From Nitrospirillum viridazoti (GTDB lineage: Bacteria; Pseudomonadota; Alphaproteobacteria; Azospirillales; Azospirillaceae): a stretch of DNA of 64,000 nt. Shown here piece by piece: positions 25,040 through 33,882 of the stretch (the first letter of the stretch is position 1; every line of letters begins with the position of its first letter). The stretch lies in assembly GCF_007827975.1 (NCBI RefSeq), contig NZ_VITT01000021.1. One strand, written 5' to 3'. The notes below the pieces were generated by a model, which worked only from the letters and a program-made list of their open reading frames with translations, was not told where the DNA came from and ran no database searches. A program made the translations under genes and the position numbers.

Positions 25040-26136
25040 CTTCCCTGGTCGAGTGCAACCGCCTTGACGATGGCCCACAGCGGTTGGCCGGGGGTGATGC
25101 TCAGCGCGTCGGCGCTGGTGCGGGTGACGCGGGCCAGCACCGGGGCGCCCACGCATTCCAGGCGCACCACCCGGCTGCCGTCCGCGTCATCCCGCACGTC
25201 GGCGACGATGCCGGGCAGGATGTTCAGGGCCGAGAGGCCCTGCGGCGCCCTGTCGGACAGCAGCACGTCGCGGGCGGGAATGCGCAGGCGGGTGCGGGCG
25301 CCCGACGTCAGGTGGGGCGGCAGGTGGGGGACCAGGATGCGACCCGCGGCCGTGTCCAGATGGAACAGCCCGTCGGCGGTACGTCCCCCCACCACGGCGT
25401 CCAGCAGCGACCCCGCTTCCGCCCCACCCGTCAGGTCCATCAGATCGGGGCGGGACCATAGGGCACCGGGGGCGCCGACCGCGCGTACCCGCCCCTGGTT
25501 CATCATCACCACGGTGGTGGCCAGGCGCGCCACCTCCGCCACCGCATGCGTAACGTACAGGATGGGCAGGCCGGCATGGTCGCGCAGCCGTTCCAGATAG
25601 GGCAGGATCTCGGCCTTGCGCGCCTCATCCAAGGCGGCCAGCGGCTCGTCCATCAGCAGGATGCGCGGGGCGGCCAGCAGGGCGCGGCCCAGGGCCACGC
25701 GCGCCTTCTCCCCACCCGACAGGCCGGCCGGGCGGCGGGCCAGCAGGGGGGCGATGCCCAGCAGGTCGGTCACCGAGTCCAGCGTCGGCGCCTCCGCCGT
25801 CACATGGCGGCGGGCGAACCAGCGGCCATAGAGCAGGTTCTGCCGCACCGTCAGGTGGGGCAGCAGCCGCGCCTCCTGGAAGACATAGCCGACACGGCGG
25901 CGGTGGGGTGGCAGCCACAGGCCGGCCGCGGTGTCCACCAGCGGCACGCCGTCCACGGCGACGCGGCCCCTATCCGGGCGCTTCAGCCCCGCCACCAGGT
26001 CGATGAGGGTGCTTTTGCCGGAGCCGGACTGGCCGAACAGCACGGTCAGCCCCCGGCCGGCCGTCACTTGCGCCTGCAGGTCGAAGACGCCCTGGCGCAG
26101 GGTGACATCAAGGTCAAGGGCGGGCGGCGCGCTCAT
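25036..26136 (-). CDS. modC: Molybdate ABC transporter ATP-binding protein
   Basis: The 366-residue ATPase has Walker A GQSGSGKST (residues 35-43), signature LSGGEKARVALGRAL, Walker B RILLMDEPLAALD and a C-terminal TOBE/Mop domain (LSALNILPGIVADVRDDADGSRVVRLECVG), which identifies it as ModC rather than another importer ATPase. It powers high-affinity molybdate (and often tungstate) uptake. Its ATG overlaps the modB stop by one base (TGATG), indicating translational coupling. It is the last gene of a modABC operon that runs leftwards from the ModE-type operator. Confidence 0.95.
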   Translation of the reverse strand: MSAPPALDLDVTLRQGVFDLQAQVTAGRGLTVLFGQSGSGKSTLIDLVAGLKRPDRGRVAVDGVPLVDTAAGLWLPPHRRRVGYVFQEARLLPHLTVRQNLLYGRWFARRHVTAEAPTLDSVTDLLGIAPLLARRPAGLSGGEKARVALGRALLAAPRILLMDEPLAALDEARKAEILPYLERLRDHAGLPILYVTHAVAEVARLATTVVMMNQGRVRAVGAPGALWSRPDLMDLTGGAEAGSLLDAVVGGRTADGLFHLDTAAGRILVPHLPPHLTSGARTRLRIPARDVLLSDRAPQGLSALNILPGIVADVRDDADGSRVVRLECVGAPVLARVTRTSADALSITPGQPLWAIVKAVALDQGS

Positions 26137-26837
26137 CACGACATCCCGCCGATGCGCCGGCTGACGCTGCGCGCCAGCGCTTCCGACAGCAGCAACGCCA
26201 TCAGCGACAGCACCACCGATACCGCGACCAGGCGCAGGGCGCCGGCGTCGCCACCGGGCGACTGGGTATAGGCGTAGATGGCGCCCGACAGGGTCTGGGT
26301 GCGGCCGGGGATGTTGGAGACGAAGGTGATGGTGGCGCCGAATTCGCCCAGCGCCTTGGCGAAGGCCAGCACCGCGCCGGCCAGCACGCCGGGCAGCATC
26401 AGGGGCAGGGTCACGGTCGCGAACACCCACAGCGGTGATGCACCAAGGGTGCCGGCCGCCTGCTCCAGCCTGGTGTCCACCGCCTCGATGGACAGGCGGA
26501 TGGCCCGCACCATCAGGGGAAAGCCCATGACGCCGGCGGCCAGCGCCGCGCCCGTCCAATTGAAGGCGAAGACGATGCCGATGCTGGCCAGGGGCTTGCC
26601 CACCCAGCCCTGGCGCCCCATCAGCAGCAACAGGGCATAGCCCGTCACCACAGGGGGCAGGATCAAGGGCAGGTGGACGACACCATTCAGCAGGTCCCGT
26701 CCCCAGAACCGGCCGCGGGCCAGCGCCAGGGCCACGGCGATGCCGGGGGGCAGCGACGCCAAGGTGGCCCAGATGGCCACCTTCAGGCTGAGATGGATGG
26801 CCGCCACCTCGTCCGGACCAAAACCGAAGTCGTTCAT
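26136..26837 (-). CDS. modB: Molybdate ABC transporter permease
   Basis: The 233-residue permease has five or six membrane helices and the cytoplasmic EAA loop (AAGTLGASPLWVFATVTLPLMLPGVLAGAVLAFAKALGEFGAT, around residues 128-170) of ModB/CysU-type permeases. It forms the channel through which molybdate passes. It lies between modA and modC and overlaps modC by one base. The Shine-Dalgarno sequence is weak, so translation may depend on reading through from modA. Confidence 0.95.
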   Translation of the reverse strand: MNDFGFGPDEVAAIHLSLKVAIWATLASLPPGIAVALALARGRFWGRDLLNGVVHLPLILPPVVTGYALLLLMGRQGWVGKPLASIGIVFAFNWTGAALAAGVMGFPLMVRAIRLSIEAVDTRLEQAAGTLGASPLWVFATVTLPLMLPGVLAGAVLAFAKALGEFGATITFVSNIPGRTQTLSGAIYAYTQSPGGDAGALRLVAVSVVLSLMALLLSEALARSVSRRIGGMS

Positions 26838-26861
26838 GAGGGCCGAGCGGTCAGAAAGGAA

Positions 26862-27677
26862 TCACTTCGCCGACAGTACGGTGAAACCCTGCGCCTCGAA
26901 CAGGGGGCGCGCCTTGGGGCCGGCCAGGAAATCCAGGAAGGCCCCCGCCTGGGCGTTGGTGGCCTCCTTGGCCAGGGCGATGGGATAGAGGATGGGCGCG
27001 TGGCTGTCGGCGGGGAAGGTGGCGACGATGCGCACGCCCGGTTCCGCCACCGCGTCGGTCTTGTAGACGATGCCGAACGGCGCCTCCCCCCGGGCCACCA
27101 GCGCCAGGGCGGCGCGCACATTTTCCGCCGGGGCCAGTCGGTCCTGCACCTTGTCCCAGGCGCCCAGCTTTTGCAGGGCGGCCTTGGCGTACTTGCCGGC
27201 GGGCACGGCGGCCGGGTCGCCCACCGCCAGGCGGCCGCCCTTCTGCGCGGCATCCAGCGCCTGGTCCAGGGCGAAGCCGGGCTTGATCTCGATGCTGGTC
27301 TTGGCATCGGCGGGGGCCACCAGCACCAGGTCATTGCCCAGCAGGTCCCGCCGGGTGGCCGGCTGGACCAGCCCCTTGCCCGCCAGATAGTCCATCCAGT
27401 CCTCATCGGCCGAGATGAACACGTCGGCGGGGGCGCCTGCTTCGATCTGCTTGGCCAGCGCGGAACTGGCGGCATAGGTGACGGTGGCCTTGGCCCCGCC
27501 GCCGGCGACGAAAGCCGCGTTGGCGTTGTCCAGCGCGTTCTTCAGGCTGGCGGCGGCGAACACCAGGGGGCCGGTGCCCTGGGCCAGGGCGGTATGGGGG
27601 CCTAGGGCCATCACCGCCGCCACCGCGCCGGCTATAGCCAGCCGACCCAGCATCCGCCGGCTCCACATTTCATGCAT
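26862..27677 (-). CDS. modA: Molybdate-binding periplasmic protein
   Basis: The 271-residue protein has a signal peptide ending TALAQ and then GPLVFAAASLKNALDNANAAF, the oxyanion-binding N-terminus of ModA. Further typical parts are VTYAASSALAKQIEAGAPADVFISAD and RVVATFPADSHAPILYPIALAKEATN in their ModA positions. It captures molybdate in the periplasm and delivers it to ModBC. The start at 27677 has AGGGGG seven bases upstream. A long perfect dyad at 27701-27734, only 24 bp before the start, is a ModE-like operator that would repress transcription when molybdate is plentiful. Confidence 0.95.
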   Translation of the reverse strand: MHEMWSRRMLGRLAIAGAVAAVMALGPHTALAQGTGPLVFAAASLKNALDNANAAFVAGGGAKATVTYAASSALAKQIEAGAPADVFISADEDWMDYLAGKGLVQPATRRDLLGNDLVLVAPADAKTSIEIKPGFALDQALDAAQKGGRLAVGDPAAVPAGKYAKAALQKLGAWDKVQDRLAPAENVRAALALVARGEAPFGIVYKTDAVAEPGVRIVATFPADSHAPILYPIALAKEATNAQAGAFLDFLAGPKARPLFEAQGFTVLSAK

Positions 27678-27700
27678 TGTCTTGCCCCCTTGCGTTGCAG

Positions 27701-27734
27701 TCACACGCTATATCCTGATGAATATAGCGTGTGA
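27701..27734 (-). promoter_or_regulatory. ModE-type operator of modABC
   Basis: TCACACGCTATAT (27701-27713) and ATATAGCGTGTGA (27722-27734) are perfect 13-bp inverted arms separated by 8 bp. The inner CGCTATAT...ATATAGCG agrees with the known ModE recognition pattern of TATA-rich half sites flanked by CG. Its position just before modA fits repression of the molybdate transporter. Confidence 0.85.
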
Positions 27735-27965
27735 CTGGGGTCATCGCCACGCGTATCCGCCGCCTGGATCGATCATTTCATCGCGGTGATGCAAACGATC
27801 GCCGTCCGCAACGGCGAACGGGCCAAAGGCTGTCGCGCGATTTGCAAGCGGATCGCATGCCCTCTTGCCGCTGGCGGCGGCTCCGGGGCGGCATCACCCT
27901 GGCCCCCTGTGATTCTGCGGAGACGTCTTCCGCGCCTGTCTCATGTCCAATTGGGGGCTAACGCC

Positions 27966-28364
27966 ATGACCAGCATTTCGTCCGGCACCAACATGACCGT
28001 CTCGCTCAGCTCCCTGCTGCAGGGTGGCGGGGCGGCGTCCAGCGGCGCATCGTCTTCGTCGTCGTCCGCGGCGTCCTCCGACGGCAGCGGGTCGGCTGGG
28101 GGCGCCAGCGGCAGTTCCTCGACCAAGACGGTAACCAGCACGGTCACCACCACGGCGTCAGACGGGTCGACCACGACCACCGTCACCTATTCCGACGGCT
28201 CCACCACCACGACCACCACACCGGCGACCCAGTCGGCCGCCCAGTCGGCCAGCGGCAGCGGATCGTCCGGGAAGAGCGGTTCGGGCAGCGACAGCGACGC
28301 CAGCGGCGCCGGCAACGGTGGCGGCCAGGGCGGGCAGATCAGCTCCGTCAACATGCTGGTGTAA
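27966..28364 (+). CDS. Ser/Thr/Gly-rich low-complexity protein
   Basis: The 132-residue protein is dominated by Ser, Thr, Gly and Ala, with runs such as SSGASSSSSSAASSDGSG and the doubled phrase DGSTTTTVTYSDGSTTTTTT. GGGGG lies about 8-10 bases before the ATG. There is no signal peptide or membrane helix, and no family is recognisable. Such proteins may be secreted without a classical signal or be disordered linkers, and can also be an artefact of GC-rich sequence. The reading frame nevertheless shows consistent Ser/Thr codon phasing and a clear start and stop. Confidence 0.5.
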   Translation: MTSISSGTNMTVSLSSLLQGGGAASSGASSSSSSAASSDGSGSAGGASGSSSTKTVTSTVTTTASDGSTTTTVTYSDGSTTTTTTPATQSAAQSASGSGSSGKSGSGSDSDASGAGNGGGQGGQISSVNMLV

Positions 28365-28479
28365 TCAAATTACCTTGTGCACAATATAATTATTCCTGTA
28401 GCCTCGCGGGACGATCGGGAATCCCTAGGGGCGCAGAACTCCGGGGGCTTCCCGCCAGCGCGGAAAACGGGGGAAGGCC

Positions 28480-28962
28480 ATGGCCACGGTTTACGACTAC
28501 ACGGTGCGGGACGCGGCCGGCGGCCCGGTGGACATGGCGGCCTACAAGGGCAAGGTCGTGCTGGTGGTCAACGTCGCCAGCAAGTGCGGCTTCACCCCGC
28601 AGTACAAGGGGCTGGAGGCCCTGTACCGCAAGTACAAGGACCAGGGCTTGGTCATCCTGGGCTTCCCCTGCAACCAGTTCGGCCAGCAGGAACCGGGCGA
28701 CGCCCAGGAAATCCAGAACTTCTGCTCCCTGACCTACGATGTGACCTTCCCGGTGCTGGCCAAGGTCGAGGTCAACGGTGACAAGGCCGAGCCGCTGTAT
28801 GAACACCTGAAGGCCCGCGCCCGCGGCTTCCTGGGCAGCAAGTCCATCAAGTGGAACTTCACCAAGTTCCTGGTGGGCAAGGATGGCAAGGTGAAGCGCT
28901 ACGCCCCCCTGGCCAAGCCGGAACAGCTGGAAAAGGCCATCCAGGCGGCGTTGGGGGCTTGA
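28480..28962 (+). CDS. Glutathione peroxidase family protein
   Basis: The 160-residue thioredoxin-fold peroxidase has the peroxidatic Cys36 in NVASKCGFTPQY, the conserved Gln in FPCNQFGQQEPG and Trp in WNFTKFLVG, which complete the GPx catalytic set. It uses Cys rather than selenocysteine, so it probably reduces hydroperoxides with thioredoxin or glutathione. GGGGGAAGG precedes the ATG. It sits alone between a low-complexity gene and a converging acetyltransferase. Confidence 0.93.
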   Translation: MATVYDYTVRDAAGGPVDMAAYKGKVVLVVNVASKCGFTPQYKGLEALYRKYKDQGLVILGFPCNQFGQQEPGDAQEIQNFCSLTYDVTFPVLAKVEVNGDKAEPLYEHLKARARGFLGSKSIKWNFTKFLVGKDGKVKRYAPLAKPEQLEKAIQAALGA

Positions 28963-28998
28963 ACCTCCCCGGGGGTGCCAGCGGCATGAGATTTGGCG

Positions 28999-29616
28999 TT
29001 AAACCCGGTATTCCTGGGCCAGCAGGCCCATGACCAGGCTGTCGTGCCACTGGCCCAGCAGGGAATAGGTCTGCCGCTCCCGCCCCTCGATCTGGAAGCC
29101 CAGCTTTTCATAGCAATGGACAGCGCGGGTGTTGATGGCCAGCACCCGCAGGCCGATGCGGTGCAGGCCCAGGGGGCCGAAGGCATAGGGAAACAGCAGT
29201 CGCATGGCCCGCATGCCCAGGCCCCGGTCCAGCACGCCCGGATCCAGCAGCCCTATCCCCAGGCTGGCGGTGCGCAGGCCTGGTGCCAGAGCGTCGTTCA
29301 ACCCGCCCAGGCGCACGCTGCCGATCATCCGATCCGGCAAGGGGCCGTCCGGGCCCTTCACCCCCGGCTCCGGCAGGGCGATGGCCCAGCTGTAGGGGAA
29401 CTTCAACTGGTCGGCCATCCACAGGTCGGCGTCGGCCTGGGTGTAGCCTGCCGGTGCGCCGCTGCCGTCCCAGCCCATCAGGCGGTGGATTTCCGGATCG
29501 CGGCCCAGGGCCAGGCGGGCGACGACATCGTCCAGGCGCAAGGGCCGCAGGATGACGACGCCGTCGCCCAGGGTGGGCACAATCATTGGGGCGGGTATCG
29601 CATCCGCATCCGCCAT
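28999..29616 (-). CDS. GNAT-family N-acetyltransferase (RimJ/RimL-like)
   Basis: The 205-residue protein has the GNAT pattern: VVILRPLRLDDVVARLALGRDPEI at the start, MIGSVRLGGLND in the core, the acetyl-CoA loop in LDRGLGMRAMRLLFPYAFGPLGLHRIGLRVLAINTRAVHCYEKLGFQIEGRER. That last part is the RimJ/RimL signature. These enzymes acetylate the N-terminus of proteins or small amines; the substrate here is unknown. It converges on the glutathione peroxidase gene. Confidence 0.85.
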   Translation of the reverse strand: MADADAIPAPMIVPTLGDGVVILRPLRLDDVVARLALGRDPEIHRLMGWDGSGAPAGYTQADADLWMADQLKFPYSWAIALPEPGVKGPDGPLPDRMIGSVRLGGLNDALAPGLRTASLGIGLLDPGVLDRGLGMRAMRLLFPYAFGPLGLHRIGLRVLAINTRAVHCYEKLGFQIEGRERQTYSLLGQWHDSLVMGLLAQEYRV

Positions 29617-29714
29617 GAGGGCATCCTTCCGTCACCAAGTCCCGCGTCCAGCTTCCCCGAAGGGATGCGGGAATGGCAAGGCGTCAGGCGGAATAGGAAG
29701 GCGATATAGGTCCG

Positions 29715-30146
29715 TCAGGACTCGATCTTGATCTGGTCCGGGTCGGACACCACGATGTGGGTCTGGTAATAGGATTGGCCGGTGCGTTCACCGCTCTGGT
29801 TCAGGTACCAGATGGTGACGCGCCGCGCCTCACCCAGCACGGTGATGCGGTGGCCCTTGAAATGGGCGTCGGCATCCTCGCCATAGGCCTGTTTGAAGGC
29901 AGGCAGGGCGCCCGGCAGGATCTCGATCGAAAGATTGTGTGGGTCGCGATAATCCGCCTGCGAATTCAGGAAGATGCGGCCGTTCTGCCGGCCGGTCGCG
30001 ACCACATCCAGGATGTAGGTGTCGGAATAGACGTCCGGCGCCACGGCGGCGGCGTAGTGGATGGCGTCCTCGGGAGTCAGCGGCTGGGTGGCGCAACCGG
30101 CGGCGAGAAGAGTGGAACCGAGAAGCAGCAGCGCGGCGGTCTTCAT
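29715..30146 (-). CDS. Small lipoprotein of unknown function
   Basis: The 143-residue lipoprotein has a short signal peptide and the lipobox LAAGC (Cys17). The mature part (TPEDAIHYAAAVAPDVYSDTYILDVVATGRQNGRIFLNSQADYRDPHNLSIEI) has the alternating pattern of a small beta-sandwich and is reminiscent of lipocalin-like or OB-fold envelope proteins. I cannot name the family. It sits 110 bp downstream of the AtoE-type transporter gene on the same strand, which may be chance. Confidence 0.65.
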   Translation of the reverse strand: MKTAALLLLGSTLLAAGCATQPLTPEDAIHYAAAVAPDVYSDTYILDVVATGRQNGRIFLNSQADYRDPHNLSIEILPGALPAFKQAYGEDADAHFKGHRITVLGEARRVTIWYLNQSGERTGQSYYQTHIVVSDPDQIKIES

Positions 30147-30256
30147 GGCGATGTCCCTGGCAAGATGAGGCGCGCCGGCAGCATATCTCAGGCCGGCGCC
30201 CTCCTTCAATTTCACGGCGACCCTGCGGCGTTTTTGCAACCGGGCCGGTGACGCTG

Positions 30257-31687
30257 TCAGGCCGCCGGCGCCAGCAGCCACAACAGGAACAGCACCAAAG
30301 GTAGGTGGAACAGCAGCTGGGTAAAGCTGAAGCCCACAATATCCTTGGCCTTCAGGCCCAGCACGCCCAGCAGCGGCAGCATCCAGAAGGGGTTGATCAG
30401 GTTGGGCAGGGCCTCCGCCGCGTTGTAGACCTGCACCGCCCAGCCCTTGTGGGCGTTCACGTCGATGGCGGCCTGCATGACGTAGGGCGCCTCGATGATC
30501 CACTTGCCGCCGCCCGAGGGCACCAGGAAGCCCAGGATGGCGGAATAGACGCCGATGACCACGGGGAAGGTGCCGCCGCTGGCCAAGCTGACGAACAGAT
30601 GCGCCAGACGGTGGGAGATGGACTGCCCATCCGACCCCGGCACCTGGGTCAGCAACTGGGCGATGGCGCCGTAGAAGGGGAACTGGATCAGCACGCCGGC
30701 GGTGCTGGGCACCGCCTTGGACACGGCGGTGAGGAAGCTGCGCAGCCGCCCGTGCAGCAGCAGGCCCAGCATGATGAAGAAGAAGTTATAGGTGTTGAGG
30801 TTGGAGATGACGCTCAAGGCCGGCTTGTTCTGGAACTCGTGCACCAGGAAGCCGGCGCCCAGCGCCACGACGACCAGCGGCAGGATGGGCGTCAGCTCCA
30901 GCCAATCACCCGGCCGGGTGGCGGCACCTGTTTCGGCGGCGGCCTCCGTCACGTCCACGCCCAGGTCGGCGGCGGTGCGGGCCCGCGCGTCGCCGGGGGC
31001 GGAATAATAGGCGATGGCGACGGACACCAGCAGAATCACCAGGCCCATGACCAGGGACTGCCACAGGAAGATGGTCTGGCTCAGGGGGATGATGCCGGTG
31101 ATGTCGGCCACTGCCTTGGGCAGGCTGGCCGGGTTGGCCTGCAGCATGGCGGCGGACGAACTCAGGCCCAGGGCCCAGGTGGCGCCCAGGCCCAGGTAGG
31201 CGGCCGCCCCCGCCGCGCGGTAATCCACGCGGATATCCTGGCGCCGGGCCAGCGCCCGCACCAGCAGGGCGCCCAGCACCAGGCTGAGGGCATAGTTCAG
31301 GTACGAGGCCGCCATGCTGACGAAGGCGGTGAAGGCGACCGCCCCCCGGCCGGTGGCCGGCACCCGCGCCAGCCATTCGATCAGCCGCAGCACGGGGGGC
31401 GAACTGGCCACGACATAGCCGGTGATCACCACCATGGACATCTGGATGGTGAAGGGGATCAGGGACCAGAACCCGTCGCCCACGCCGGTGGCGACGGCAT
31501 CCACCGGCGCGCCCGTTGCCAGGTTGCCGGCGGCGACGATGATGACGCCCAGGACCACGAACACGAAGGCGTCAGGGAACCACTTCTCCGCCCAGCGGGT
31601 GAAGGCGATGGCGCTGCCCGCCAGCATCCCCTCGTCGCCCGCCCCGGCGCCACCTGCCGTCTTACCGGCCATCTTATTGATTGCCAT
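30257..31687 (-). CDS. Short-chain fatty acid transporter (AtoE family)
   Basis: This 476-residue inner-membrane protein has about 12 helices and matches AtoE/TIGR00366-type short-chain fatty acid permeases: FTRWAEKWFPDAFVFVVLGVIIVAAGN at the N-terminus, then SYLNYALSLVLGALLVRALAR. FLVPSGGGKWIIEAPYVMQAA, the conserved Ser/Gly region, lies near residue 400. AtoE takes up acetoacetate or butyrate; this fits, at a distance, with the acetoacetate decarboxylase gene of this window, but they are 26 kb apart. GGAGG precedes the start. No ato enzymes adjoin. Confidence 0.88.
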   Translation of the reverse strand: MAINKMAGKTAGGAGAGDEGMLAGSAIAFTRWAEKWFPDAFVFVVLGVIIVAAGNLATGAPVDAVATGVGDGFWSLIPFTIQMSMVVITGYVVASSPPVLRLIEWLARVPATGRGAVAFTAFVSMAASYLNYALSLVLGALLVRALARRQDIRVDYRAAGAAAYLGLGATWALGLSSSAAMLQANPASLPKAVADITGIIPLSQTIFLWQSLVMGLVILLVSVAIAYYSAPGDARARTAADLGVDVTEAAAETGAATRPGDWLELTPILPLVVVALGAGFLVHEFQNKPALSVISNLNTYNFFFIMLGLLLHGRLRSFLTAVSKAVPSTAGVLIQFPFYGAIAQLLTQVPGSDGQSISHRLAHLFVSLASGGTFPVVIGVYSAILGFLVPSGGGKWIIEAPYVMQAAIDVNAHKGWAVQVYNAAEALPNLINPFWMLPLLGVLGLKAKDIVGFSFTQLLFHLPLVLFLLWLLAPAA

Positions 31688-31772
31688 TCACGTTTCCTCC
31701 ACACGGGGGCCTCCCCCCGCCACCATTAACCTTAGCGGCGGGGGCGGGGAAAACCAGCGGGAAGGTGGGGTG

Positions 31773-32354
31773 TCATACCCCCTCATCCGGGGTTTTGAAC
31801 ACCCGGGTGCCGCAGATGCGGTCGTGGCCGGCGGTTTTCTGGTCGGTGAAGGCCACCATCAGGTAGTTGACCAGCAAGGCCACACAGACGACCAGCGCCA
31901 CCGCCAGGTACAACAGGGGCGCTGTCTTGGCCTGGGGTTGCATCAGCAGCAGCGGCAGGGGCAACAACTCCTGCACGCCGATGCGGGCGAAGGCGATGCC
32001 GGCGCCCACCCGCCCGCCATCGGGCCGGCCCACCACCAAGGTCATGAAGCGCTTGCCCGGCGTGGCCCGCATGCCGCTGCCGACGAACAGCGTGTGGTAG
32101 GTGAGGTACAGCGCGATATTCACCACGGTTGCCGTGGGCAGGCCCGGCGCGCCCTGGTATGCCTCGCCGGCGGCGGTCGCCTGTGTCGTCAGGGGATAGC
32201 CGAAGATCAAGGAGGCGGCCAGCGAGGCCACCAGCAGGATCAACATGTCAATGAGGGCTGCGAGCGCCCGGCGCCAAAAGCCGCCGTAGGTCCAGCCAAC
32301 GGGGATGGTGCTGTTTTGCAAGGGAGGGGTGGGGACGGTCGTCTCGTCGCTCAT
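31773..32354 (-). CDS. RDD-family membrane protein
   Basis: The 193-residue protein has the RDD domain: GFWRRALAALIDMLILLVASLAASLIFG (the Arg/Asp pair marking the first helix), a second helix TATVVNIALYLTYHTLFVG, and the TPGKRFMTLVVGRPDG motif before the third helix. RDD proteins are small membrane proteins, some of which act as ion antiporters; the function here is unknown. The start at 32354 has GAGGG nearby; a frame opening upstream adds 29 residues with no homology. Confidence 0.85.
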   Translation of the reverse strand: MSDETTVPTPPLQNSTIPVGWTYGGFWRRALAALIDMLILLVASLAASLIFGYPLTTQATAAGEAYQGAPGLPTATVVNIALYLTYHTLFVGSGMRATPGKRFMTLVVGRPDGGRVGAGIAFARIGVQELLPLPLLLMQPQAKTAPLLYLAVALVVCVALLVNYLMVAFTDQKTAGHDRICGTRVFKTPDEGV

Positions 32355-32793
32355 GTACCCTCTTGTCCGTTGGCGGAGGGGCGGGTCCATGAGGGTAGGC
32401 CCATCGGGGCATGAGGACAATGCCGCCACAACGAGTGTCACCGTCTTGAATGAGACGGGGCCGGTAAAGGCGGCGGCAGTGCCTGAAATATTATCGCCAT
32501 TAAAACGCCGTTTACATTAAATCAGGATGGTTCGCCGAGTTAATTGGCTGTTCATCCCAAGTAAATGGCGCTGTGATTATTGTGTGGCGACTCTTATCAC
32601 CCTCTACCCAACAGGGCAAGAGGGTGAGCGTTACGATTTGTTGACTGCGCGGCGACTTGTGACAATTTGTGACGATCTGCGCAACGCCCAGGGGCGCTGG
32701 ATCGGCGCATTTCAATTCCTGAGTGGTGCTGCGGGCAACTCGCCATAAACGCCAGAGACGGGCATGCCCCTGGCGCGGGGATCGGCATATGGC
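32355..32793. other. AT-richer intergenic region, no gene supported
   Basis: Base composition falls well below that of the flanks, particularly from 32470 to 32660. I find no tRNA, no convincing reading frame and no match to a known element. A 9-bp perfect inverted repeat, TCACCCTCT (32597-32605) with AGAGGGTGA (32619-32627), and two TTGTGAC repeats near 32650-32670 are the only structures seen. It may be a remnant of transferred DNA or a long regulatory leader. Confidence 0.4.
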
Positions 32794-33882
32794 TCAGGGC
32801 TGCTTTTTATCGCCCGGCTGTGCGCCGGGTGATTCGCCGTCCGCTGCGGGTTCGGCCTCTGGCGTCACTCGGCGCAGGCGTGGACCCATCACCTGGAAAA
32901 CCGGACCGCCGACATACGAGAAATAAATCTTGCGTTGGCTGTGGGAGACGAACATGCGATGGGCACGCAAAAAGTCCAGGCCCAGCAGCATTTCGGGCAT
33001 CTCGCGCCCGCCATGGCTGAACAACTCGCCAAAGCGCAGGCGGACGTGCTTGATCTCCTCATCCCCCAGGCGAAAGCTGTCGAAGACGCCAATATAGTCC
33101 TGTACCTGGTCGTCACCGATGCCACCGGCCTTGCCGCTACGCGTCACGCCTTGGCTGTCCGGCGTCAAGCCAGCTCGTGCAGCGGCCCGTTCGGTCAAAA
33201 CCGACGTGGATGCGCCGGTATCCAGGATGGCGCGGATTTCCTCGCCGTTGATCAGGACTTTCAGCCAAATCTTCGGATTCTCTTTCGAGAAGCGGCTGAA
33301 TTCCGCCTCGTTGTAAGTGTCACTCCAATAGGCCAAAGCGACGTCGTCGCAGTTCTGGGGCTGGAACAGACTGACTTTGTTGTGCGCGATATCGATGTCC
33401 AGGTCGAACTTCGACAGGAAGTTCTCCCCCATCAGGCCGAAGATCTTCTGATTGTCCGACAGGTCGTGGTTGGTGAACACTGGATAGTCGATATGATGGG
33501 CTTTCCAGTCACCCAGCCGCAATTCGTCGAGCCTGGCTTCCTCGACGGTGACCCGGCCCCCGACGCCTTCCATATAGATTCCCGGCACCCAGTGGCCGGA
33601 CAACTGCAGCCTTTGCGCCGCCGGCTTGGTGATCGTGCCGAAGGTGGCCCCGGTGTCCATGATCAGGTAACCATCGTGGCCATTCACGCCCACGTCCAGC
33701 AAGGGCATGTTGGCGTCCATGGTCAAGGCGAGGGTACCGACGCGCAGCAGCTGGCACTTGCGCTTGTCTTCGCCCGCCTGGGCATTGCTGTGGGCGCCCA
33801 CCGTGGCGCAGGCGAGGGTCAGGCCCAGGGTCGCCATCGCCAGGTGGCGAAGGGTGCGACGGCGTTGCGTCGTCATGGTCAT
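32794..33882 (-). CDS. Exported double retropepsin-like aspartic protease
   Basis: The 362-residue protein has a signal peptide (to about residue 36) and two retropepsin-type halves. The first has IMDTGAT (Asp76) and the second ILDTGAS (Asp221); each is followed by a hydrophobic-Gly region (KIFGLMGENFLSKFDLDIDI and EMLLGLDFLRAHRMFVSHSQRKIYF). Two Asp motifs in one chain could form a complete pepsin-like active site, as in eukaryotic pepsins. Cys43 and Cys178 are conserved with the next gene. It is a tandem paralogue of the upstream gene at 34226-35293. Substrates unknown; probably periplasmic. Confidence 0.8.
   Translation of the reverse strand: MTMTTQRRRTLRHLAMATLGLTLACATVGAHSNAQAGEDKRKCQLLRVGTLALTMDANMPLLDVGVNGHDGYLIMDTGATFGTITKPAAQRLQLSGHWVPGIYMEGVGGRVTVEEARLDELRLGDWKAHHIDYPVFTNHDLSDNQKIFGLMGENFLSKFDLDIDIAHNKVSLFQPQNCDDVALAYWSDTYNEAEFSRFSKENPKIWLKVLINGEEIRAILDTGASTSVLTERAAARAGLTPDSQGVTRSGKAGGIGDDQVQDYIGVFDSFRLGDEEIKHVRLRFGELFSHGGREMPEMLLGLDFLRAHRMFVSHSQRKIYFSYVGGPVFQVMGPRLRRVTPEAEPAADGESPGAQPGDKKQP

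Noticed and set aside
27678..27965. Molybdenum-cofactor riboswitch before modA
   Set aside because: The only strong structure is the ModE-type DNA dyad 24 bp from the start; there is no room for the large Moco RNA in the modA leader, and no matching core was seen in the gap.
32512..32748. Short open frames on both strands of the AT-rich gap
   Set aside because: No ribosome site, no family likeness, and mutual overlap; coding is not supported.
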